Assembly: GCA_029939505.1 (NCBI GenBank)
Contig: JAOZSV010000027.1
Span: 1 to 32,396 of the forward strand
Direction of reading: 5' to 3'
From: Thiotrichaceae bacterium
GTDB lineage: Bacteria > Pseudomonadota > Gammaproteobacteria > Beggiatoales > Beggiatoaceae
DNA length: 32,396 nt
Shown: in pieces, positions 25,845 to 32,202 of the stretch
Numbering within the stretch: position 1 is the first letter of the stretch
Layout of the letters: every line of letters starts with the position of its first letter
Position numbers and translations under genes: made by a program
The notes under the pieces: generated by a model
The model's input: only the letters and a program-made list of their open reading frames with translations
Told to the model about the DNA's origin: nothing
Database searches by the model: none

Positions 25845-25923
25845 TCCAGATAAGTTCCAACCGAGACCTGACAGGTTTCCAAAACCTGTCCCGACTAATA
25901 GTCGTGGACAAAACTTTTCTGGA
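25845..25923. repeat. Imperfect inverted repeat enclosing a CCTGACAGG hairpin
   Basis: TCCAGATAAGTT and AACTTTTCTGGA form the outer arms. Inside is GACAGGTTT...AAACCTGTC (25870-25890), related to the longer hairpin at 30676-30710. Confidence 0.55.
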
Positions 25924-26119
25924 TAACTATACGATAATTACAGAAACGCCAACTTTTTAAGTGACTGAATTGATTATATATTTATATAACATGTTGAATT
26001 GAAATGTAAAAAATATAACTGATTGAATTTTATACCATTTAATTCACGAGGCACTAAAAAATAAGCGAAAGGACAGTAATTAAACTAATGCATAAATATT
26101 GCTTGAATAAAGAAACAAT

Positions 26120-26572
26120 ATGACTATTTATCTGGACAGTAGCGCTTTGAACAGGATTTTTGATGATCAAACGCAAGCGAGAATCTATCTTGAATCATCA
26201 TCAATGTTGCTCCTCTTCATGTTGATAGAAAATCGTTTCATAGAGATAGCCTCTTCCGATGTTTTGATTTTTGAAAAATCTCAAAATCCGCATGATGACA
26301 GAAGAATGTTTGTTTCTTTGGTTCTCCAAAAAGCCACCACATTCAAATCAAGTGACGAAAATACCTTGAAACGAGCCGAATAAATAGAACAAGAATATGG
26401 CATAAAAGGCATGGATGCCTTACATTTAGCGTGTGCAGAACAATTAGAAGTGGATGCTCTTATTACTTGTGATGATCGGATGACTAAAAGATATAAGGGA
26501 AATCTCACTGTCATAAATCCAGTTACTTTTACGATGGAATTTTTACAGGCGCAGAAAAATGATCCCAGTTAA
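26120..26572 (+). pseudogene. PIN-domain (VapC-like) toxin with an internal stop
   Basis: ATG to TAA spans 151 codons, with one in-frame TAA at 26381-26383 (after LKRAE). The two halves together form a PIN domain: YLDSSALNRIFDD at the N-terminus with the first catalytic Asp, then GMDALHLACAEQL and TCDDRM with the later acidic residues. PIN toxins are Mg-dependent ribonucleases. A single base change would restore the frame, so this is a recent mutation or a sequencing error. It overlaps the following small gene by 14 nt. Confidence 0.8.
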
Positions 26573-26783
26573 ACAATTAAAATTAGTTATTCCCTGTAGT
26601 GAGTCTGTGAAATACGAGGCGGTACAAATACTTATAAATGATTTGGGTTTGACTAAAACGGCATTCTTTATCAGAGAAAATCTGTCTCATCAAGACGATT
26701 ATTTAGAAATGAAAGAAAAACGGTTTGGAGAACAAACCGCTGCTAACATATACAATGAGATGAAAAATCTTGCCAAGGATTGA
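26559..26783 (+). CDS. Small partner protein, probable antitoxin of the PIN gene
   Basis: 74 residues, overlapping the PIN gene end in another frame. N-terminal VIPCSESVKYEAVQILINDL and a charged C-terminal half (DDYLEMKEKRFGEQTAANIY). Position and size suit an antitoxin, with toxin first in the operon. I do not recognise a DNA-binding family, so the role is inferred from context. Intact. Confidence 0.6.
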   Translation: MIPVKQLKLVIPCSESVKYEAVQILINDLGLTKTAFFIRENLSHQDDYLEMKEKRFGEQTAANIYNEMKNLAKD

Positions 26784-26970
26784 CAGTGGAATAACTTAAA
26801 CCAACTCGTTTTACGAAATTTGATGAATATAGCTATGTTAAAACAACTTGGGTTCATCTTGATAACCTTTAAAACTCAATTAGCTTAGCGAGCATAGGTG
26901 GGTAGAAAACCCACCTAATCTCAATGTTAATGAGAATCATTTTTGATTGAATGGTTGCGGTGGGTTTAGC

Positions 26971-27013
26971 TTTCGAGGTTTTAGTTTTTCTTCAAAAAAC
27001 TAAAACCTCGAAA
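26971..27013. repeat. Short palindrome, GAGGTTTTAG type
   Basis: The perfect arms TTTCGAGGTTTTAG and CTAAAACCTCGAAA around the T/A core and CTTC loop. It sits inside the larger GGTGGG...CCACCC repeat. Confidence 0.9.
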
Positions 27014-27026
27014 CCACCCGACGCTC

Positions 27027-27129
27027 CAATGCCATTAAGTTAAGGGCAACCATAAAGGATTGCCCCTACCTGAACCGTGATTTTTTGTAGGGGCAATCCC
27101 TTGTGGTTGCCCTTAACTTAATGGCATTG
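27027..27129. mobile_element. MITE-like element E (103 bp) with target duplication
   Basis: 43-bp arms beginning CAATGCCATTAAGTTAAGGG (27027-27069, 27087-27129) with about two mismatches and a 17-nt centre. It is flanked by an exact 11-bp direct repeat, ACCCGACGCTC (27016-27026 and 27130-27140), the expected footprint of insertion. It carries no gene, so it must have been moved by an enzyme encoded elsewhere. Confidence 0.88.
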
Positions 27130-27215
27130 ACCCGACGCTCGCTAAATTTGTGCAATCCAAATTATTTTCAAAATTTAACCGTGCAGAGTATAACTTGACC
27201 AATTTGGATTCAACA

Positions 27216-27806
27216 ATGGCTTATAGTGATTTTAAAACTTTAGATCAAATAAATGAAAAATTAGGGATAGTAATAAATGAAGCTAATAAAATATATAGCA
27301 ATATTGAACCTGTTGAAGTATCTCAATGGTTTATAGAAACCATGAAAAGAGCCTATACCAAAGCGGTTACCATAGGTACGGAAGTGGCCAGGCAAGCATT
27401 AATCGTGGATCAGGTATTAATTGAGTTAGAAGGGCATGTACCTATAAGCTTTTTCTTAGGAACTACTTTTAACGTAGATAGCAGTAAAGGGTTAACAGGT
27501 GCACTAGATGGTTTAATAACTAAAAGTAACAACCAATTATATATAATTTCCCCTGTTATTGTATTAGTAGAAGCTAAGAAAGGTGATTTAGGAGAAGCGT
27601 TACCTCAATGTATAGCAGAAATGGAGGCCGCTAGGATATTTAATGATCGTAAAAACAATAGTATTCCTACTATATATGGCGTAGTGACTAATGGGGAATT
27701 ATGGCAATTTATCAGTTTAATGGATAACACAGCGACTATAGATGTTTGTTCCTATACTTTTGGCGATGGTGGAAAAATAATAGGTATATTGAAATCGTTT
27801 ATTTGA
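27216..27806 (+). CDS. PD-(D/E)XK-type nuclease-like protein, unknown role
   Basis: 196 residues from MAYSDFKTLDQINEKLG. An upstream in-frame ATG at 27150 would add 22 residues encoded by DNA just outside element E and is less likely. The segment ALDGLI (Asp98), then VLVEAKKGD (Glu119, Lys121), then LPQCIAEMEAAR (Gln131) follows the order of PD-(D/E)XK nuclease motifs, as in HsdR N-terminal domains. IYGVVTNGELWQF is typical of this group. No partner methylase is nearby. Intact. The biochemical activity is inferred from motifs only. Confidence 0.65.
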   Translation: MAYSDFKTLDQINEKLGIVINEANKIYSNIEPVEVSQWFIETMKRAYTKAVTIGTEVARQALIVDQVLIELEGHVPISFFLGTTFNVDSSKGLTGALDGLITKSNNQLYIISPVIVLVEAKKGDLGEALPQCIAEMEAARIFNDRKNNSIPTIYGVVTNGELWQFISLMDNTATIDVCSYTFGDGGKIIGILKSFI

Positions 27807-27856
27807 TTGATGGTTAAAGAGACGATGCCTGCTACATTGCCTAAAACCACTTTCCC

Positions 27857-27932
27857 TGAACCTATCCCACTATTCAATCAATGGTAAAAAATGAATAAAA
27901 ATCTCCTGATTTTTCAAAAAATCGGATTTCTC
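27857..27932. mobile_element. MITE-like element A, copy 3, left part only
   Basis: TGAACCTATCCCACTATTCA, then ATGAATAAAAATC and ATTTTTCAAAAAATCGGATTTCT match copies 1 and 2 with an internal deletion (long matches shown in parts: ATTTTTCAAAAAATCGG, ATTTCT). The right terminal repeat is missing; the element ends directly in the radical-SAM fragment. Confidence 0.75.
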
Positions 27933-27933
27933 A

Positions 27934-28184
27934 ATGCTCTGAAGATTTTCGCCCTCCAGCACTAGTTTATCGAAATTTTCCAATTTGATATGACGACGAT
28001 ACAAGGCAATGCTGTTAATAAACTGATTCCAAATGCCAATATTATCTGGATGACGCATATTCTCGGTTTCCAATTCTTGCCAATTCACCCAGAGATGATG
28101 TCCCTTGACACGATTGACTTTATGCTTAATGGCAAATTCAATAACTTCACGGATTCCCTCCAAATTATTTTTCATGAAAGTCAC
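27934..28184 (-). pseudogene. Radical-SAM-type protein fragment
   Basis: About 80 residues containing GIREVIEFAIKHKVNRVKGH, HLWVNWQELETENMR and IKLENFDKLVLEGENLQS resemble the part of radical SAM proteins after the iron-sulfur domain. The CX3CX2C motif is absent because the N-terminal part is missing, and the C-terminal part is replaced by MITE A copy 3, which would encode IEKSDFLKNQ before a stop. Identification is by pattern and is tentative. Confidence 0.5.
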
Positions 28185-28317
28185 TTATTGCCCACTTCAA
28201 ACAGATATTATTATTTTCTTAATAATCAATGAATTGCATATGTTAACACTCAAAAATTGATTGCAGCCAAATAACATCAAAAACTTGATCATCAAGTATT
28301 AACTTGCAGACTGAAAA

Positions 28318-28884
28318 TTATTCTATACTTTTACGATAAAGTTTTGCAAACAAGCGACACAAAAAACCTAATCGGCGTGGTATAACCCACCAAAATAACC
28401 AAACGATCAACAGCAAAAAAGCCAAGTTAATACCAATAATTTGTTCCAAATGACCATTTTCGACAATACTGTGGAATACCTTGCCAATGCCGAAATACTG
28501 AAATGGGTAAAAAGCCAAAATCAAAAACGCGATTAGGACTTGTCTACCCGCTTGCATTTTACGATCTATAAAGTCGCTGATGTCTTTAATTTCTTTATCA
28601 ATGACTTGGTATTTTGTGTCAACTTCCAATCCTGTTTCATTTTCGGTGACTATTTTGATGCCTTGAAAATCCACAGTGACTTCATTAAACCAATATTGAT
28701 TGTGGAAAGTGTGGAAATTTTCCAACATTTTACGGGCTTTGACACAATCACCCAACTCGTAGTCAATCACTTGTTGAGAAAAACAATCTAAACGGAAACG
28801 TTGATGGTAGATAGACACATAAAGCGGATAATAAAAGCTTTCCACTTGTTTTTTACCCAATAACGGCATACTGTTTAACAGCAC
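28318..28884 (-). CDS. Membrane protein with two C-terminal helices, unknown
   Basis: 188 residues if the GTG at 28884 is used; the frame is open a few codons further to a TAG, so the N-terminus may be truncated. A soluble part of about 115 residues is followed by two hydrophobic segments, VLIAFLILAFYPFQYFGIG and GINLAFLLLIVWLFWWV, separated by a short polar loop. A basic tail ends it (RRLGFLCRLFAKLYRKSIE). The layout recalls small two-helix inner-membrane proteins, but I recognise no family. No palindrome inside. Confidence 0.55.
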   Translation of the reverse strand: MLLNSMPLLGKKQVESFYYPLYVSIYHQRFRLDCFSQQVIDYELGDCVKARKMLENFHTFHNQYWFNEVTVDFQGIKIVTENETGLEVDTKYQVIDKEIKDISDFIDRKMQAGRQVLIAFLILAFYPFQYFGIGKVFHSIVENGHLEQIIGINLAFLLLIVWLFWWVIPRRLGFLCRLFAKLYRKSIE

Positions 28885-28949
28885 AGATCGATATTTTTTC
28901 CTATTAAACTACAAGGATTTGATATAAGCAAGGGAAAACCTCTTAGGAT

Positions 28950-29906
28950 TTAGGGTAGTAACTTTGTTAATTCTTGGTAATTTAAAGATATCTGCTCTTG
29001 TTCATACCAATTTTCCACATTCTCTTTAATTTTTTTCTCTATGGATAGGGTAATTTGAAATGGGCGATTATATCGTGCTTGCCTAAAAGAAAAAAACCAA
29101 TATATGTCGTCTTTGTAAATGATGCGATCAAAAGTATAAAAATCCGCATAAGAACCATTTGAATTCATGCAGAGAACAGAATCACCTTCATTAAAAGGGG
29201 AATTGCCATCAGTGAAAAAATCACGCAAATTGGGAGTGTTATCGTTTGCTTCTTCTTCCATCAAATCTTGAAATATATGCCTTCCCTGTTTTCTCTCAAT
29301 TTCGGTGTGATCACTATCCCATATAAACAATAAAATTTGGTGATTCAGTTCACTACCCAACCATTCCTCCAAGGTATTTCGTACCGTTATGTTGGAAGAC
29401 AAATAAGCTTGAAATCGCCTATGTTGAGACTTATATGTCTCTAATTCATTTTCAAACGCTTGGTTATCAACAGATATTACTTTAGACAACTGAGTTAATT
29501 CTTTAATTTTATTTTCATATTCTGAAAATAGTTCACGATTTCTTATTGATACACAAGTATCTCGTTTTAAATTAACACCTATATTGGTTAAATTTGCACT
29601 ACCAATAATGACTTTATTTGGAGTTATCAAATAAAGTTTCCAGTGAATGCTCTGGGCAATGCGGAAGTCTACATGGAATTTCAAATTTTTATTTTTCTTA
29701 GCCAAATGAACACAATGTTCAATAAATGCCGGATCAGAAAAATTGTTGATAGTCCCAATAACCAGATGAACTTTATTACCGTTATCCAACAACGTATTAA
29801 TAATCCACTCGGTTTTGCTTGCGAAGGCGGAAACTATAGTAACTTCTTTATTCTTTACCTCAGTTAATACGTTACCCAGATTGTTTGTTTGATCTAGTAT
29901 TTTCAT
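28950..29906 (-). CDS. Phospholipase-D-family (HKD) nuclease-like protein
   Basis: 318 residues. The first 115 form one PLD domain: VTIVSAFASK, NKVHLVIG, then HWKLYLITPNKVIIGSANLT with His88, Lys90 and GSxN at 102-105. The Asp of the classic HxKx4D is missing, as in many restriction-type PLD nucleases, and there is only one motif, so a dimer would be needed. The C-terminal 200 residues are of no known family to me. It starts 80 nt after the end of a nucleotidyltransferase remnant on the same strand, suggesting a former two-gene unit, possibly defensive. Intact. Confidence 0.75.
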   Translation of the reverse strand: MKILDQTNNLGNVLTEVKNKEVTIVSAFASKTEWIINTLLDNGNKVHLVIGTINNFSDPAFIEHCVHLAKKNKNLKFHVDFRIAQSIHWKLYLITPNKVIIGSANLTNIGVNLKRDTCVSIRNRELFSEYENKIKELTQLSKVISVDNQAFENELETYKSQHRRFQAYLSSNITVRNTLEEWLGSELNHQILLFIWDSDHTEIERKQGRHIFQDLMEEEANDNTPNLRDFFTDGNSPFNEGDSVLCMNSNGSYADFYTFDRIIYKDDIYWFFSFRQARYNRPFQITLSIEKKIKENVENWYEQEQISLNYQELTKLLP

Positions 29907-29985
29907 TTCATGTCAACTCAATGGTATTTTCAAAAATAGCACTAAAAATGGCAACGGCGTATGTATCAATGAAAACACAGTTCAT

Positions 29986-30352
29986 TTACCAAACAATAGA
30001 TTCCCAATCATCTATTTTTAACGCCTCGAAAGAATCATTAGCTACTTCTGCTATTTGTTCACGTTGTTGACGTGAAATTTTGATAGGGTTATTGGAATTG
30101 GCAGGATCGAACAAGCTAAGCCCATTAAGAATAGCACTTTTGATATACAATAGTACAATTTCTATATCTTCTCCTAGATCACCAGTACTCTCACCTTCCA
30201 AAGCACGTACTATCGTCTGTTCCATAGCAAATGTTTTCCATTGCAATGAATGCCTTATTTTCCAGAGTTTCATCAACTTAATAATGTCTCTAACATCACG
30301 GACATTATCAATGTGCATTTTAAGATTGGTTCGTCTACGGATGTTATACTCT
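29986..30352 (-). pseudogene. C-terminal half of an OAS/CD-NTase-like nucleotidyltransferase
   Basis: The real protein part begins near NIRRRTNLKMHIDNVRDV and continues RDIIKLMKLWKIRHSLQWKT, then FAMEQTIVRAL and LFDPANSNNPIK to the end DDWESIVW. The LMKLWK, DPANSNN and DWE patterns recall the helical C-terminal half of OAS-type and CD-NTase nucleotidyltransferases. The N-terminal catalytic half, with its GS and DxD motifs, is absent; in its place are hairpin repeats (30353-30420) that keep the frame open up to 30483 and would encode FPNRVWERE. It is therefore a remnant. The family call is tentative. Confidence 0.55.
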
Positions 30353-30420
30353 CGTTCCCAAACTCTGTTTGGGAACGCCTTCCTCGACGCTCTGCGTCGA
30401 GTGCCGGGACGCAGAGCGTC
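30353..30420. repeat. Cluster of three hairpin repeats
   Basis: CGTTCCCAAAC-TCT-GTTTGGGAACG (30353-30377), CTCGACGC-TCT-GCGTCGAG (30383-30401) and GACGC-AGA-GCGTC (30408-30420). TGGGTTCCCAAAC follows at 30427-30439. The two longer hairpins have the same TCT loop. They fuse onto the nucleotidyltransferase remnant. Confidence 0.85.
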
Positions 30421-30481
30421 CATGAATGGGTTCCCAAACAAAGTTGGTGAACCAGAAAAATAAGAAGAGACACATATCAGC

Positions 30482-30656
30482 AATGCGAATTAAGAGTTAA
30501 AATAGGAGTTCGAGGTTTAAGTTTTTTGAAGAAAAACTTAAACCTCGAAAACGCTTCAGCTTTGTGCGTCTTGGAGTCCAAACCTTCAGATTTGGACGTT
30601 TTTTGGACTGACAAAGCTAAAGCGTTGGACTCCATTTTTAACTCTTAATTCGCATT
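30482..30656. mobile_element. MITE-like element D (175 bp)
   Basis: A 21-bp perfect inverted repeat, AATGCGAATTAAGAGTTAAA(A), at 30482-30502 and 30636-30656. Its interior holds a short palindrome (30509-30548) and an arm pair ACGCTTCAGCTTTGT / ACAAAGCTAAAGCGT. A degenerate relative lies at 13525-13624. Confidence 0.82.
30509..30548. repeat. Short palindrome, GAGGTTTAAG type
   Basis: The perfect arms TTCGAGGTTTAAG and CTTAAACCTCGAA with a GAAG loop, inside element D. Confidence 0.9.
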
Positions 30657-30675
30657 TGAGGTTAAAAAATATTAT

Positions 30676-30710
30676 TATACCTGACAGGTTTCAAAAACCT
30701 GTCAGGTATA
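30676..30710. repeat. CCTGACAGG hairpin
   Basis: TATACCTGACAGGTTT pairs with AAACCTGTCAGGTATA around a 3-nt loop. Shorter relative at 25870-25890. Its type is distinct from the TTCGAGG family. Confidence 0.88.
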
Positions 30711-31075
30711 GGAACAAATAAGTTGGAGTTCAGGACGAACTCCAACCAACGCGCTAAAAAGGTTCTGGCGTGAGAATCTCTGATTGAGATAACGTCATAC
30801 AAAATATCTTCGGTTTTGCTTCCCCTCCGACTGAACTGATTAACGGAGAAAATTGAGTCAAAGTAGAAGGTTCAGTACCGAAATAGACGGTCTCATTATT
30901 CCTGCCTATAGCTAATGGATAATCACGGCATCCCACCATCAACCACTTCCCATCCCCAATCAATGCCATGATGGCAAAACGCCCCTTCAATTTTTTCATC
31001 ATCACCTGCATCGCTTTAACAGGTGACAGATGAGAGATTTCCAAATAATTGTAAAGCAAATAAGAGAGCGTTTCC

Positions 31076-31118
31076 GTTCGAGGTTTAAGTTTTTCTTCAA
31101 AAAACTTAAACCTCGAAC
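31076..31118. repeat. Short palindrome in the amidotransferase-like gene, GAGGTTTAAG type
   Basis: The perfect arms GTTCGAGGTTTAAG and CTTAAACCTCGAAC with the T/A core. It falls exactly between the codons of SESNV and ETLSYLL and shifts the frame. Confidence 0.93.
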
Positions 31119-31325
31119 ACATTGCTTTCGGAATTAAACTGATATCCATAAGATATTAAGTTCTCCTGTATTTCAAAGAAGTTGTCGATCACGCCGAGGC
31201 ACGTCACTGCGATGTCTCCGAATGAATATATCGGTCTCGTACCGTTTAGGAGAGAATCAATTGGGGTTGTGCGAAAAAAAGCGATACCCAAACCGCCGAT
31301 GGACTGCCAGTTATTTAATAACTCC

Positions 31326-31368
31326 GATCGAGGCTAAAGTTTTTTGAAGAAAAACTTTAGCCTCGATC
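31326..31368. repeat. Second palindrome in the same gene, GAGGCTAAAG type
   Basis: The perfect arms GATCGAGGCTAAAG and CTTTAGCCTCGATC. It lies between SLDV and SELLNNW and shifts the frame by one. The outer pair is GATCGAGG, changed on both arms. Confidence 0.93.
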
Positions 31369-31610
31369 ACATCCAATGAGCGGTGATATTCAATAGGCTC
31401 GTTCTGGAGTGTACATATTTCTAGTTCGAGTCGAACATTCTCTTTTGCTAATGTATCATGTAGCACTTGAAAACGTTTCAAAGTGTTTTCTGTTGGGTTC
31501 CGAAAGCCAAAAAGACTCTCATTCATATTCATATTCGTTACCTCGTTTTCAATGAATTAATAAATTCATTCCTAAGTAGTATCCATACGGAAACACTTCC
31601 AAAGCTAAAG

Positions 31611-31655
31611 CATTCGAGGTTTGAGTTTTTTTTCAAAAAACTCAAACCTCGAATG
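31611..31655. repeat. Short palindrome, GAGGTTTGAG type
   Basis: The perfect arms CATTCGAGGTTTGAG and CTCAAACCTCGAATG. It splits another repeat: CCAAAGCTAAAG lies directly before it and GGACTCCAA directly after it, which elsewhere (30612-30633) are joined as CAAAGCTAAAGCGTTGGACTCC (in parts: CAAAGCTAAAGC, GTTGGACTCC). Confidence 0.9.
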
Positions 31656-32080
31656 GACTCCAAGCAAGCATTTTTTGGAGTCCAACGCTTCAGCTTTGGG
31701 ATTTTTAAAGCCGTTTCCAGATGGACACTAAGTATATATATTCATTGGTACGAGGTCAATTATTTAAAACGGCTTTAGCATTTTAACGTTTCAAAACCGA
31801 TTTTTTTGTTCTTTTAAGACAGGTCAATTCTTTTGAAAATGTGGGGGGTCGGGTGATTTCAGGGGGGGCGATCGATAATTTAGAACTCGCCTGTCGTTGT
31901 GCAGTTTGTTATGTACGTCAGCCAGTGTCGCATCAACAAAGCGTTAAAATATCCCTGGAGTCCAACGCTTCAGCTTTGGCTGACTTAATAGCACGGCTCC
32001 AAACGCACAAAGTTAATGTTGTACTCCAAACGCACAAAGCTAAAGCGTTGTACTCCAAACGCACAAAGTTAATGACGTGT
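31656..32080. repeat. Repeat-filled gap with GGAGTCCAACGCTTCAGC and CTCCAAACGCACAAAG units
   Basis: GGAGTCCAACGCTTCAGCTT occurs near 31676 and again near 31960. Three copies of CTCCAAACGCACAAAG start at 31997, 32024 and 32053 (spacings 27 and 29), alternately followed by TTAATG and CTAAAGCG. Reading frames across it are only translations of repeats. No gene seen between the two divergent amidotransferase-like genes. Confidence 0.75.
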
Positions 32081-32202
32081 TTTAAGAAACCAAAAAAACT
32101 CTGTTTTAAGACGTTAAAATGCAAATAACCGTTTTTAATTTTTGACCTGGTTCCAATAAAAAGATATACTCATTTCTTTTTCTTATTCTTAGGAAACCGG
32201 TT

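Larger units (their letters stand above)
26885..27145. repeat. Three-layer repeat cluster
   Basis: The outer pair TTAGCGAGC (26885-26893) and GCTCGCTAA (27137-27145) bounds: a hairpin TAGGTGGGT-AGAAA-ACCCACCTA (26895-26917); a GGTGGGTTT...AACCACCC arm split by a short palindrome (26971-27013); and a 103-bp hairpin element with an 11-bp direct repeat (27016-27140). It reads as successive insertions into one old repeat. Confidence 0.7.
30754..31532 (-). pseudogene. Glutamine-amidotransferase-like gene broken by two palindromes
   Basis: With the two palindromes removed (about 40 nt at 31327-31367 and 43 nt around 31073-31118) the minus strand reads as one protein of about 230 residues. It opens MNMNESLFGFRNPTENTLKR, continues SLDV|SELLNNWQSIGGLGIAFF, then DIAVTCLGVIDNFFEIQENL and SESNV|ETLSYLLYNYLE, then KGRFAIMALIGDG and DYPLAIGRNNETVYFGTEPS. 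The middle resembles the N-terminal glutaminase domain of GlmS (IAVVHNGIIENY, SETDTEVIAHLI). The catalytic Cys2 of that class is not visible because the start is atypical. Ribosome-binding GAGG precedes the ATG. A divergent paralogue begins at 32203. Confidence 0.65.

Noticed and set aside
25681-25911. Minus-strand ORF of 76 codons
   Set aside because: Covers MITE A copy 2 and the CCTGACAGG hairpin; repeat translation.
27150-27215. N-terminal extension of the PD-(D/E)XK-type gene
   Set aside because: The extra 22 residues come from DNA next to element E; MAYSDF at 27216 is the more natural start.
30080-30463. Plus-strand ORF opposite the nucleotidyltransferase remnant
   Set aside because: Antisense to a better-supported coding fragment and ends in hairpin repeats.
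31997-32070. Possible CRISPR array
   Set aside because: Only three repeats, the intervening 11-13 nt are themselves repeated, and no cas gene is present.
31841-32128. Plus-strand ORF of 95 codons
   Set aside because: It runs through tandem CTCCAAACGCACAAAG repeats; the peptide only mirrors the repeats.
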